From Gongronella butleri (lineage: Eukaryota; Mucoromycota; Mucoromycetes; Mucorales; Cunninghamellaceae), in NCBI GenBank assembly GCA_025201375.1, contig JAIWZP010000017.1, forward strand, positions 62,001-126,000: a stretch of 64,000 bases of DNA. The letters run 5' to 3'. How positions within the stretch are numbered: the stretch's first letter is position 1; each line of letters starts with the position of its first letter. Positions 32,580 through 44,514 of this stretch are shown here, piece after piece. A model generated the notes under the pieces. It had not been told where the DNA came from. It made no database searches and was given only the letters and a program-made list of their open reading frames with translations. The position numbers and the translations under genes are program-made.

Positions 32580-33560
32580 ACCGATCCAATTAAGGTTTGC
32601 AGCGGTCAGCAAGAAGCGCTTGTGGTTTGAGGATATCGCTTCAAGTTTTCGGCGAATTAGCCTTGAGAGCACTTTTGATCCTGGTTTAGCCCTGACTTTG
32701 TGAAAAATGCATTTTCTCAGGACTGAGTGATCCGGTTTGGGAAAAAAAACTTGACATCGTCGAATTTTTGAGTCGAGTATCCATTGACCTAAATTTGGAG
32801 TCAGACGATCAGCCGCATCGAGAGGAACGCGTAAACTAGTGTTTTGTGCTGGGGTTTCACTAGTAAACACGAATCTCGATCTTTCTCGAGACTGAGTGAT
32901 CAGATTCGCAAAAAAAAGTAACACCGCTGAAGAATTGCGTCTATCATCAACTGGTCCAAATTTGGGACCAGATGAGCGAGTTTCTGAGAAAGTGCTAGTT
33001 CCATAGGCGTAAATGGGGTACGATCATCAGCATTTGGTCTCGTACAGCGGCAACGTCTGAGCGCCCCGATGCGCAAGACACCTCAAATGAATCAGTGACC
33101 AAACGCGGTACAAGCGCTTGTAGTTTGGGGACATCGCGTCGAGTTCTCGGCAAGTTAGCCTTCAGGGGTCGTTTTGATCCTGGTTTGGCCCTGATTTTAC
33201 GCAAATTGCAATTTCTCAGGACTAAGTGATCCGATCTCTGAAAAAAATTGACATCGTTTGTGTTCTGTGCTCAGCAACCTCTAGCTCAAATACTGTATAG
33301 GACCTGACGACCAAGATATGGAGGATGCGCCCTGCAAAAAGGAGGTATGATAAGGTCTTTTTCCATTCTGGTAGCGTGCGCGACAACAGTCCAAAGTAAA
33401 GACGTGCGAGTAATCTCAAATGCATCTGTGGTCGCAGATGGTTAAAGTGCTTGTATTTTGGAGACCTAGCATTGAGATCTCGGCCAGTTGGTGTGCAATG
33501 ACTCTGAAAAGTCGCACTTTCGATATTGGTTTGGCAGATGTGATACTGATTCCGCTCTGC
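32580..33560. repeat. dispersed/tandem repeat family C
   Basis: A block GCGCTTGTNGTTTGNGGA...TCGGC, then TTTTGATCCTGGTTT and TTTCTCAGGACTNAGTGATC, occurs at about 32617-32760 and 33112-33258 in near-identical order, with a weaker copy from 33447. A related ACTGAGTGATCAGATT sub-block occurs at about 32900. No reading frame is conserved across copies. Confidence 0.7.
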
Positions 33561-34067
33561 CTGTCTGTTCATATTCACAAATACAGTATGAGCTTCCGAA
33601 AGCGCGAAAAAAAAACCAACCAATGCCTCAGCAAGTGCCCGAAAAATGCACAAAGGAACGATTTTCATACATTTTGAATTTTTGCACAAAATAAAGCGTT
33701 TTATATGTCCATGTTCAGTAAAGGTCAACGTGAACCGACTGGCGTTGATTCCATGACATAAATGCAACAAAAAAAATTGCACTTGCATTTTGTCTGAAAA
33801 CAAGCATTCTCGCTTTTTCAAAGGCCTTTTCAAATGCTTTAAAAATTGATTGAAGCATCAACATTATTTTTCCCTGAAGCTTCATTTTTTTGTCTTTAAG
33901 GGAGCCCTTTTACAAAGGATTAAAATGACAAATTCGCCGTCAGACGCGTTTTGCTGTCAAGCAAGCATGAGTTTCGCGTGTGCGGTGTTTGAATCAGGTT
34001 AAAAGGAGCGCCAGGTGCTCCCCCCTGCGGCACAAAAGGTCTTTTCTTCTCGTTTCATTGTCGTAGG

Positions 34068-35719
34068 ATGGCTACTGAACGCGTGACTCTCGAGTGGAAG
34101 CGCGCTTGGCACCGAAAGCTGAAAGAGCAGGTGAATTGTCTATTGGTTGGCAATCCTTTTGGTAGGCAGAATCGCCAGGGCAACGATATCCTCATTGGTT
34201 CGCTACACGGGCGCGTGCTTTATGTGAATCGCAACAAGGTAGAAGAAAAAAAAAAAGAGGAATTGTCTCGTTCTTTATGCGTTTGCTCACTCACTGGTAT
34301 TTTTATTGCCACTTTTTTGTTTCAAGGACGTACAGCTGCTGTGCGAGAGCAAGGGTGGCCCGGTGCAGTGCGTGCTGATCCAAGATCTGGACGGCAGTTG
34401 GCAGCCGACGGTCCTCGTCGGCGACTGCGACGGCAAAGTCACTTTTTTCCGCAACCAGCAGATCCAAGGCAACATTAAAATTGGCAGGCCCATCCACGCG
34501 CTTGTCCACCATGAAAATGAAGGTAAAAAGAGGGCAATTGGTCGCGTGCCATTACTGCTCGCGCGCTGCAAACTTGCGAAAAGCTGACGCGACGCGCCGT
34601 TTTTTTTTTTTTTTTTTGCTTTGCCAGTGGGCGATCACCAGCTTGTCGCTGGCGATTCGCATGGCAGTGTGACCAGCTTTGGGCTGCATGCGACGACATG
34701 GAAACAAAATTTGGACTACTACAGCAATAATCTCGATTTGCATGATTCTGTAAGACGAAATGGGCCAATGGCACATGCCTTTTTTGACGCGACGCCGTGT
34801 TGCTCAATGCATCCGATTTTTTTTAAATGTGGTAGGGCGCTTTCCAATACATGGCTGTCAAGTGTTTGCATTCGGTCAAGCTGCAGGACGATCGAAATGC
34901 GCGCGTGTCGTGCCTTTTGGCGTGTAGTGGCGCGTCCACCGTTTTCGTTGTGTATGAAGAATCCATTGAGAACATCCGCACGCCCACGCCCATTGAATCT
35001 GTAAGTTCCTAGCGTGCAAACACCTTTTGTTTTCTCATTTTTTCTTTTTCTGATAGATTTGCTCAGGTTTTTTTGTGACAAAGGACGAGGTGGAGCGATT
35101 ACGCACCAGAAACGAGGATGGCATGGACGTGGATGACGAAGAAAGACCACCAACGACGGCCACGGTGGATGTACAAGTGCTGCTGGCAGGCCAGGATGGA
35201 CACACATACATCATGATCGATTTCGAGGTAAAGATGATGGCACAAAGTAGACCCCGTGTTACTCAATTCGCGTGCTTTTTCTTCTTCTTAACTCTGCCTT
35301 GTCACTGCCCTTAGATATACCCTTATTTCCAGGCAGAATGGACAGTGACGCACGTTTTGCGGTTCCGACCGAGATCCCTGCCCTCCAAAGAAACAGACAT
35401 GGTCATCTGCGCCGGCCAAAGCGACGTCATTGCTGTATACCACCATGGCAAGGTAAAAAAAAAAAAAAAAAAGAAATGGAAGAGCAAGCACGAGCACCGC
35501 GTGGAAAATGGAGGAAACGAAAAAGCAGGGCTCACACTCTTTTATTTCTCGTTTTGACAGCGTGTCTCGGAGATCAAATGCAAGGATTGGCCGCAGTGCA
35601 TTGCGTTGGGGGACTTGGATCAAGAGGGCAAGGACAGCCTGGTGGTTGGCTATGAAGATCAAAGCATTGATGTGTTTTCGTTCGATTTGACATTGCCGGA
35701 CAGCATTGATCTGACATGA
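34068..35719 (+). CDS. FG-GAP/beta-propeller-like protein (ITFG2-like?)
   Basis: Seven exons: 34068-34238, 34327-34522, 34628-34749, 34836-35000, 35057-35227, 35315-35452, 35561-35719; 373 aa. The protein is a series of beta-propeller blades with D-x-D/G-type loops: NDILIGSLHGRVLYV, IQDLDGSWQPTVLVGDCDGKVTFF, DHQLVAGDSHGSVTSFG, LALGDLDQEGKDSLVVGYEDQSIDVF. The last has the calcium-loop-like pattern DLDQEGKDSLVVG of FG-GAP repeats. Length and layout resemble ITFG2, a member of the KICSTOR complex acting on TORC1, but I recognise this only by pattern. No signal peptide or membrane segment is seen, which argues against a surface integrin-type protein. Confidence 0.6.
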
Positions 35720-35941
35720 TGATGATTTTGTGGAGCAAATGGATGTGAATTTGGGTGCTCACTCGGACTGACTGCGCGCCATGAGCCAAAAATGGCAACA
35801 GGAAATAAAAAACGAGACAGCTCGAGGTTTCACCAGATTTTCCCCCACTAAAGAATGCCCAAAAGGTGCATTGCGCTCCCACTCTTCCCTGTCTTCTTCT
35901 TTTCCCTCTCTTCCAACCCTAAAAAAAAAAAGAAAAGGAGC

Positions 35942-37898
35942 ATGCTTCGACAACTGCGGCTTGGCCGGGGTCAACCCGCATTGTTTTCCTTGCCCACATG
36001 CGCGATGCCGCGCACCCACGTCCGCGCATTGGCCTCTACCGCGCCTCTTTTGGACAAAAAGTTCGCCAGGTCGCCGAGCACCACTACAGGTGCCCATTGT
36101 ACGTGACCTAGCGGCATTGATTGCCATTGAATTGACTTTTTTATTTTTGCCTTTTGATAGATGCGAATCCGGAGGATCTCCTTTACACGGTGCGGCCCGT
36201 GAATTATTGGATGGACAAGATCATGGAGAGCGAAAAGTGCAAGGACATCAATGACAAAACGCCGCGCAAACCGCGTGAACTCGTGGAAAAGACGGTAAAA
36301 TACAAAAAAAAAAAAAAAGCATGGCCATGGCCGGGGGTGACCCTCGTTTTCAAGTGGAGGAACAATGTGCCGAGTGACAGCATCGACATCCGCCTTTTTT
36401 GGGTGGTGTGACCCGACGACCCAAAAAGACCCAAAAAAAAAAAAAAAATCGACGAACATGCCGACGAGGAAATCCCGGCACACGGACCCGTCGACCTGAC
36501 TAACCTCACTGTTGGGGTCTTTTTTAGATGAAAGACAGCTATATTGAGATTTTTCTGCCATTCAAGTCGTCCAAGGAGCTGCTGGAAGAGTATATTTTTG
36601 TTGACGGGCGCATTCGTACGGGCAAGCTGCTGGAAGGTATGGTTTACGCGCCACCAATGCGATTTTTTTGGTCTCAATGAGCATCCCCCCTTTCTCACGC
36701 ACAGATCTCGACTCGTTGGCGGGCGCTGTCGCCTACAAGCATCTGTCGACGGCCAGTGACCCGGACACGGCGCCTGTGACCATTGTCACAGCCAGCGTCG
36801 ACCGGCTCGACCTGTTTCTGCCCAAAGCCGTTGAGAATTACAGACTCTCTGGCCATGTCACCTACACGGGCAATTCATCCATGGAAAGTAAGCAAAAAAA
36901 AAAAAAAAATTGAGAAAAAGGGGAAAATGACAAAGAAAAAGAGAGAGAAAAAAATTCCATGCATGACCTCCCGCTCGTTTCTGACATTTCCCTTTTAAAA
37001 AGTCTTCATCAAAGCAGAGGTAGTGCCTGAAGGCGCGGAATTGAAGCATGATCAGGCGGCAAACGAGAATCCTGCGGGAGCGAGCTATTTGGATGAACAC
37101 ACGGTACTTGCGACACGATTTACGATGGTGGCCATCGACTCGCTGACGCATAAGCCTGTGCCTGTGAATCCGCTGGTGACGACGACGCCCGAGGAAGAGC
37201 GATTACGGCAGCTAGCGGAGCAGAACAAGCAGCAAAAGAAGAATGAGGCGGAAACGAGCCTGTACAAGCAGCCGCCGACGGCGCAGGAGAGCCTTGAGAT
37301 GCACCACATGTTCCTCGAGTATTCGCAATATATCGACAATCAACACGAGCGTGATTATGCGCGTGTTTTGCCGTCCGAGGCCAAGAAGCCATTGCCGGAG
37401 CATTGCGTGTGGATGGCCGACACGCGCAAGGACTCACTGATCGTGTGCCACGCACAATTCCGCAACGTCCACAACAACATCTTTGGCGGGTTCATCATGA
37501 AAAAGGCATTGGAGCTATCATACGCTACAGCAAGCGCGTTTTTGCAATCGAAAAAGCCAATTGTGCTCTCCATGGACGGCGTGACGTTCCGCAAGCCTGT
37601 GTTTGTCGGGTCGCTGCTGGAAATGACGTCTGCTGTCGTGTACTCGCCAGGCCACCCGCACCGATCCATCCAGGTGCGCATTGTCGCTGATATCCTGGAC
37701 ATTGAGAACGACAAGCGTGCGACGACAAACGTTTTTTATTTTACACTCTCGTGCGAGGATCCCAGCATCAAGGTGCGCCAGGTGTTGCCTCGCTCGTACG
37801 GCGAGATCTTGCTGTGGCTCGATGGCAAGCGACGACGCAATCGCGGCATGCATGCCCGCCAATTGCTACTCGAAGACCTACGACGCTACAATGACTAG
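35942..37898 (+). CDS. mitochondrial acyl-CoA thioesterase, ACOT9-like double hotdog
   Basis: Five exons: 35942-36089, 36161-36294, 36528-36636, 36705-36887, 37003-37898; 489 aa. The first 40 residues are Arg-rich, Ser/Ala-rich and free of acidic residues up to LLDKK, a typical mitochondrial presequence. Two hotdog regions follow: about 60-250 (DSYIEIFLPFKSSKELLEEY, GAVAYKHL, TASVDRLDLFLP) and about 330-460 (NVHNNIFGGFIMKKALELSYATA, VFVGSLLEMTSAVVYS). The N-H-x-x-x-F-G-G-F-like helix start of the second domain is characteristic of ACOT9-type enzymes, which hydrolyse acyl-CoA esters in mitochondria. The gene begins only 222 bp after the previous stop. Confidence 0.88.
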
Positions 37899-38483
37899 AA
37901 AATAAAAGCGAAACAAACAATTCAAGAAAAAGGAGGGCGAGTGGCATAAAAAAAGCAAGCTAAAAAGGAGGGGGGGTTTTTTTTTGCGATTTCATTTAAA
38001 TTCGCGTTTGTTTGTTTCACCTTGATGGGCCAAGTGACACATTTGTCAGGGGTGGGGGTGGTTTCATTGATCCATTGGGCTGCCCAGCAGCCGGTTTTTT
38101 TTTTGTTTTCATTGTTTGTTGCCTTGCTTTTTTTTTCTGCATAAATTTTTTTTCTGACAACACCAGGATGGAGACTAGTGCAAATATAGAAGGCTATGGG
38201 GCGGGAATAGGGCAAGGGCGGACTGTCCCCACTTTTTGACGTGTTGTGAGCCATCACAATGAGTCATCAATCTGAGCGTTGCAAAAGATGCCTTTTTTTG
38301 TTCTTATCTTTGATCGCTCGCGGGGCCATGACAAACAAATTTGAGACTCCACACGAGACCCCTTGTTAGCATAAAATGAAGGGGGACGCGGGGGATTGAC
38401 CGATTTTTCCCTCTCTCTTTCTCTCTCTTTTCCTCTTTTTCTCCCTTTCCTTTCTCTCTTTTTCTTTCTCCTTGCAAGCAACC
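37899..38483 (+). promoter_or_regulatory. spacer with pyrimidine tract before OTC gene
   Basis: The 585-bp spacer ends in about 70 bases of nearly pure C/T on the coding strand (38404-38473), directly before the ATG at 38484. I see no TATA box and no gene. Confidence 0.45.
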
Positions 38484-39812
38484 ATGGCTGCCATCAACAC
38501 TGCGCAAAGCAAGCCCCAGCACTTTATTACGACGGCGGACTTTACGGCGGAGCAATTGCTCGATTTTGTCAATGAGGCGATCAAGCACAAGGTGCAGATG
38601 AAGTACAATTACCCAGAGCCGCGCACGGAGCGCCCCATGACGGGCCAGACGCTCGCTGTCATGTTCTCAAAGCGTTCCACGCGTACTCGTGTCGCCACCG
38701 AGTCTGCAACGGCCTATCTTGGTAAGAAAAAGAGAAAAAGAAAAAAAAAGGCGATCCGGATGCTCACGAATATATAATTTTTTTTTTTTGACAGGTGGTC
38801 ATGCCATGTTCCTTGGCTCCAGCGACATTCAATTGGGTGTGAACGAGTCGCTGCTGGACACGTCTCGTGTGGTGAGCTCGATGGTCAATGGCATCATGGC
38901 GCGTGTAGGCGCGCACAAGGAGATTGAGGTAAGTTTTATTATACTCATTTCGCCACGAGGGAAAAAGAGCACGTTCATTCATCTCTCTTTTTTTTTTCTC
39001 CAGCTGCTGGCGCAAGAGTCGACGGTGCCTGTGATCAATGCCTTGTCGGACAAATACCATCCTACGCAGATTCTTGCTGATTTGATGACGATCCATGAGC
39101 ATTTCCACCATCGCAAGAACAATGTGCCTGCTGGCCAGTACACGGCGCACACGCAGCATCCTCGTGAAACGCTGCCGGGCCTAAAAGTCGCGTGGGTCGG
39201 CGACGCGAACAATATTATTCAAGAAATTCTTGTCGCGTTCCCCAAGGTTGGCATTCACGTGGCTGTCGCCGCACCCCAGGGCTACAATTGCGACCAGGAC
39301 GTCGTTGACATTGCGCTGGCCGATGCGGCAAAGACGGGCGTCAATGTCACCTTTACCACCAAGCCCGAGGACGCGATCAAGGACGCCGACATTATCATCA
39401 CCGACACCTGGTACGTGTTCATCCCCTTTTTAGGGTGTTTGTGCGATGTCTGACCACGTTGATGATTATTTTTTATAGGGTCAGCATGGGCCAAGAAGAG
39501 GAAAAAGCCAAGCGTTTGCAGGAATTTGCAGGATACCAGGTGACCATGGACATGGTCAAGCGCGGCGGCGCCAAAGAGGACTGGGTCTTTATGCATTGTC
39601 TGCCGCGCAAGCCCGAGGAGGTCGACGACGAGGTAAAAAAGAATGGACCTGAAAGAAAAAGACGCGATGCTCATTCAATTCTCGCAATTCTCGCATTTTC
39701 ACGCGTGTAGGTCTTTTATTCGGAGCGATCGCTGGTCTTCCCCGAGGCCGAGAATCGCAAGCATACAATCTTGGCAGTGATCGACCGTCTGATTGTCAAG
39801 GGCGGCTTTTAA
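38484..39812 (+). CDS. ARG3: ornithine carbamoyltransferase
   Basis: Five exons: 38484-38721, 38795-38928, 39004-39410, 39479-39632, 39711-39812; 344 aa. Carbamoyl-phosphate motif KRSTRTR, the [15 protein letters not shown] block, [11 protein letters not shown], the ornithine loop VSMGQEEE, and [18 protein letters not shown] followed by [18 protein letters not shown] are all present. It makes citrulline from ornithine and carbamoyl phosphate in arginine synthesis. The N-terminus ([16 protein letters not shown]) has no clear mitochondrial presequence, so a cytosolic enzyme, as in baker's yeast, is possible. A codon-splitting intron interrupts the W of the DTWVSMG loop. Confidence 0.97.
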
Positions 39813-40172
39813 ACCGTCTGTTTTCTTTGTTTCATTCTTTTATTGCATTTTTTTCCCACCCATGTACATATTATCGTCATTGTGACATTTACAGTAAAAA
39901 GCTTGTTTTCTTCCTTAAAAAAAAAAAGAGCACTACCAGGAGTGGAGTTTGGCTCAACACGGGGAAACTCACCAGGTCCAGACATAAGAAGGATTGACGA
40001 CGCACATGAAATTGAGAGAAGAGCAATTGAATCGCCTTTATTGAATTTTGTTCGTTTGTCGCTGACGTTGCATATATATATATATATATTTTTGGAAACC
40101 TGCCATATGACGAGCAATGACGATAATAAAAAATCTTTCACCAGGTAGCTGGCCATACACAAAAAGTACCCA

Positions 40173-41224
40173 TTAAGCCCAATCACCTGAGAGTGGCTCA
40201 ATAGGATGCTCTTTGGCTTTGAGGTGTAGATTGTCAAATATAGCCTTGTCCACCCCTTTGTATTCGATCTCTTCCTCATCCTGCTTTTCCATCTCTTCCA
40301 ATTCTTTCCCAACCTTGCCCAACTCGCCCTTGACATCTGTTGTCGCACCGACAAGGACGAGTTCGGCGTTCTCGTAGTTCAAAAATTCGGACGTATCCAT
40401 CATCACAAAGCGGCGATCGCCAAACGCCTTTTGGAGGTGGTCTGGGTAGGCAGCTTTTTGCTTACCGGACAAACCAGCGTTCGAGGGAGAAGGCTTGTTT
40501 GGATTCTTGACACTCATGATGATACTTGCCTGCTTTTCCACATTGAATGCTTTTTGTGCCTCTTGGGGTTCTTTCGGCAAGGAAATCGCGTATGCCAAGT
40601 GTGAATGGCCTTGATGCGTTGTGATTGCGTAGACCCCTTCGCCCTAGAGGGAAACATTGTTAATGTAAAACAATAATGACAAGTTCATGTTACCATTGGC
40701 CGAGCAGAGTGAACTACCCTTTCGCCACGCGTCTTTGTTTCGTAAGTGTGTTCCTTAAATGCGCCGACAACCTCATCCATGTTCTCTGACGCACTAGCAA
40801 CAAAGCCCCAGTGGCGTGAACGGGGACTGGGTGAAGGCAGCTTCTTGCTGCCCAAGATAATCAAAGTGGGGACGCGTTTGACGCCTGCCGACCAGTATGG
40901 CTTCAATAGCATATAGGCGCGCTGTACATCATCGGCGCTTTGAACCTCGTCCGTGTCCACCTACGTCATGATAATCGACGACAAAGAGTGAGCAGCCCTT
41001 GTAAAGTAAAAAAAGTGGCGGTTTACCTTTGGACGATAAAAAAAGTAAATGTGGCCCTCCTCCAGCATGGTTGCCTTTTTTGACGTATCCTCCACGCCTG
41101 CACCTGACTCCGTCTTCTCCTTTTTACGAGGCGGAGACCTGCTTTCTTGCTTTTCTGCAACGTCTGCACGCTTTGTTCCACGGTGCTTCTTAGTAGCTGG
41201 GTCGTTTTTTTTTGTGGGAGACAT
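40173..41224 (-). CDS. conserved fungal protein of unknown function
   Basis: Three exons: 41224-41027, 40960-40694, 40643-40173; 311 aa (the exon 2 end may be off by one base). The N-terminus (about 1-50) is Lys-rich, nuclear-signal-like. Middle blocks AYMLLKPYWSAGVKRVPTLI, LGSKKLP, WGFVASAS, TYETKTRGER and GEGVYAIT, then HSHLAYAISLPKEP and IIMSVKNPN, match a family I recall from many fungal proteomes, often mislabelled as a BTB-domain transcription factor. I see no BTB fold and no enzyme motif. The C-terminus is acidic and Lys-rich. It converges on the ornithine carbamoyltransferase gene, with 360 bp between stops holding a TA repeat (about 40071-40089). Confidence 0.7.
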
Positions 41225-41290
41225 AATGAAAAAAAGAAATACGTAGTAGACCCCGCAGTTTTATAATCACCAAAAACGAATAAATAAATA

Positions 41291-41460
41291 AAATAGACCC
41301 ACCGTTTCAGATATCCCTGGACAAACTTGGACAACCATTGGCCTGCCACTAGTCCATCCAGCCCAAACGCAATCCACCAGATCCTGGTCATCAGCCAGCG
41401 GTTGAATCTAAAACATATGTTGTTTCCCACTCCCGGTGACATCATAGCCCGCAGGGCCAT
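41291..41460 (-). other. possible orphan exon upstream of 41224 gene
   Basis: A short minus-strand open stretch starting at ATG 41460 reads MALRAMMSPGVGNN and then a Trp/Leu-rich segment; another frame of the same bases reads ADDQDLVDCVWAGW and ends at a GGTGGGT donor. It might be an alternative first exon or a tiny gene. I cannot tell, and recognise nothing. Confidence 0.15.
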
Positions 41461-41804
41461 TTTTTAGAAAAAAAAAAAAAGACGGCCTTTACGCGTATAA
41501 AATTTTGACTGGAAAACGCCTTTGCGCATTATGCAGATGAGACTTTGGAAACTGCAATAAGCAAATTGCTTGAAGGTTGATGTTTTCGTTTTTTTTTTTT
41601 TTTTTTTTACCTCTGCTTTCTAATCAACCCAAGGTGTATCTGTTGTATCTCCAGAGTGAAATATCTTTTGCCGAGCTGCTTGGCACGACTAAAATTCGGC
41701 TAAAAAACGTACACATGTCGCGTTGTGGGGATGCTCACAGCAAAAATCCACAGGAATGTTTAAAACGCGAATATCTCGAAACTTAGAATAACAACAGTCA
41801 GTGT

Positions 41805-42445
41805 TTTTTTGCAGCATTTCAAGCCTTTCTTCACGGCTCTCGGATGAAACTGATTTCATCCAAAAAAGCGCGTTTATGACGCGTAATTGCTGTTTTTCTC
41901 GATCCTTAAAATCGCTGATTTCTCGACAACCAGCGACTCAAATCGCCCAAAACTTATACATCCGTCATTGCACTAGTGTACCAGCATGTGGTTAAAGGTT
42001 CAGAGTTGTCGATCGTTTGTGCAAAGTTTCAAGCGATTTAAAGTTGTCAATTTTGATATTTAGTTTTTTACGATTTTCGCCTTCAATTTTTATTAAAGTG
42101 ATCCAAAATTGCGGTGGAGCCTCTTCGTGACGGAAATGCGCATCTTTTGGTCAAAACCAAACTGCTATATCTTCATTGTACGTGACATTACAGGTGTTTA
42201 AAATTTTGGGTAGTAGCCACGTCAAGGTAAAACGATCGACAACTCTGAACCTTTAACCACATGCTGGTACACTAGTGCAATGACGGATGTATAAGTTTTG
42301 GGCGATTTGAGTCGCTGGTTGTCGAGAAATCAGCGATTTTAAAAATCGAGAAAAACAGCAATTACGCGTCACAGACGCGCTTGTTTTGGATGAAATCAGT
42401 TCTGTTCGTGAGCCACGGAGAAAGACAAGAAGCGTAGCCAAAAAG
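41805..42445. repeat. foldback element: long inverted repeat
   Basis: The arm at about 41848-42014 is repeated in reverse complement at about 42233-42401 with only a handful of mismatches over about 167 bp. A weaker match extends outward to about 41805 and 42445. The central spacer is about 218 bp and has no open frame. Transcripts across it would form a long hairpin. No terminal target duplication was evident. Confidence 0.85.
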
Positions 42446-42637
42446 CGCGATCGTTAAGAAGGTGGAGCGCGAGAAATTTAATTTTTTTACAATTTTAGTG
42501 TTTCATTATGCGCATTTGGATTGCAATGCAGGTGTCGCCTTGTAACGCACATCCAACTTGTGCCATGGACATATGCCAAGTAGAAGAGAATGTAGACATT
42601 GCAGAGTGCAGCTGCTTTGGCTCTGATTGCAAGAGAT

Positions 42638-43405
42638 TTATTTTTTATTGGCGATTTTTTTTCGCAAATATTCTCTGTATTTGTTCAAAGACATATTTTG
42701 TGCCACACGGATCCCTTCATGGTAGCCAGCTGCTCCCTTGTATGGGATCTGGAAAGTTGCTGATGTCAACATGATTGCATCATAGAGCTCCTTTTTGCGA
42801 GGGAAGAAGCACGACAAGTTTTCGTCCTTGCGCCAATGAGGCTTGATTGCCTCCAGGGATGCCACTGACGGATGACCAGGCAATCCATCTTCGTGCTCGT
42901 TCCACACGTCCGTTATCGTCTTGATTTGGCGGTTCATACGATACTCTTGCTGGTGGAATCCTCATGTGATGGAATAGATGGGATTGCGGTGGCGGCAGAA
43001 AATGCTGCAGGGATGTCTTGGACGTCCTCCTGGGGCAAAAATGATGATGGGGGGATCGAGGAGGGCGCAGCAAGCTGCATGATGGCTTATTCAAGTACGT
43101 TTTTGAAACTTTGCGTCAAATTGATAGAGTGTTGGTTTAATGACTTCCAGATTATTGTCTACATTGTCGAATCAGTGAGCCATTTCATTGTTGATGAAAT
43201 TAAAGCGACTATCAATGACGTCTAGTGAGCTCAGGCATGGCGTTCAACAATCGCTGAGACAACGAAAATTGCTCAGTGTCAATCTCCACCATTCTGAGTG
43301 ATTCTGCCTCCAAAGCGCAGTACGATGGCGTGTGGAAAATGTCGCTCGACCAAAGGAGGTACTCGGGATACTTTTTTTTTTTTTTGAGAACGGAATCCTT
43401 TTGAG

Positions 43406-43441
<36 letters not shown>

Positions 43442-44480
43442 GTAAAAAAAAACAGAGAAAGAAGAAGATTAAATTAATCAATTCCTATTGTCAGCCGTTT
43501 TTCGAATGTACCTGCAAAAGCACAGCGCGACGTTCCTGCAGCAATTTTAAAACATTGTACACCGCCAAGTCATGTTGGACAATTCCTTGGTCTAGGCGCA
43601 TAAGCCAAATTTCGACATCGGGGAACACCATCAGCTGCAAATCCATGGGAGGTTGAACCGCGGCGCGAGCCAAAAAAAAAAAAAAATTGTGGTCTTTGAT
43701 GTTCGCACACCAACCTTTTGAAAGATATCTTTGTGCATCTTTTTTTTGCGAGCTGTACGTAAATGCTGCGTGTCCTTGACGCCCGGGATCACTGGCGTAT
43801 TAGCGTATTATATCAATGCCTTCTTGTCGAAAAGTCCGGGAAGGATTGCGCGGCAAATGGAATTGCGCGAAAAGATTCAACGCCAAAGTACCGACGGGAC
43901 AGACGTCCGCAACACGGTGTCGAATACACACACTGTATTCTTCCTTTTTTTTTCCTTGTTCATCTTGTCAAAGTTGATCTTCGTTAAAAACACCAGACAC
44001 CGGGTATCACCTTGATTTTCAACGACGCAAGTGGACAAAAGCGAAATTTCCAGGGCAATTATATTTTGGCTTCTGAGAAGCATGGCATGGCCCAACATGA
44101 AGCAAAAGCTGTTGCGTGACCCTGCAAGATTGTTGCGCTCCATGAAAAAGTGTTCGCCAATCTTCTGGAATTTGCCGCGACTGTAGCAATCGTGCAACAA
44201 GTTCTTGCCTCTGTCCTCGAAGTTTTCGTTGGCGCGCCTCGCGCCCTCCTTGGCGTAATTTGTCAACACATCAACGACCAATTGCGAGCGAGGATGCGGA
44301 TGAGCATTCATGCCTAATGCTTGTTGTTGCTTAAACAAGCAAACGCAAGCTTTCACGAAATCCTTGATAGATTCAAAGGAGAATCGGCCCGTGACATCCG
44401 GGCGTATCTTGCAGCGATTGATGACAAACGGCAGGTATGACGCGAGCTGCAAGTTCAATTGTCCATGAGCTTCACAATTT

Positions 44481-44514
<34 letters not shown>

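Larger units (their letters stand above)
28710..34067. other. 5.3-kb gene-empty, repeat-rich spacer
   Basis: No coding gene is supportable on either strand. Short tracts such as GTACAGTACGGTAC occur at 28850-28920. Between 30.0 and 31.8 kb two diverged tandem families interleave, and between 32.6 and 33.6 kb a third family occurs. A minus-strand open frame of 203 codons (33833-33222) overlaps the last family and has no recognisable domain. Confidence 0.65.

Noticed and set aside
30000..33560. Repeat arrays considered as CRISPR-like
   Set aside because: Units are long and diverged, with no unique spacers of constant length, no cas genes, and a eukaryotic context.
33222..33833. Minus-strand open frame of 203 codons
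   Set aside because: Lies in repeat-rich spacer, has no domain, and no promoter or splice context.
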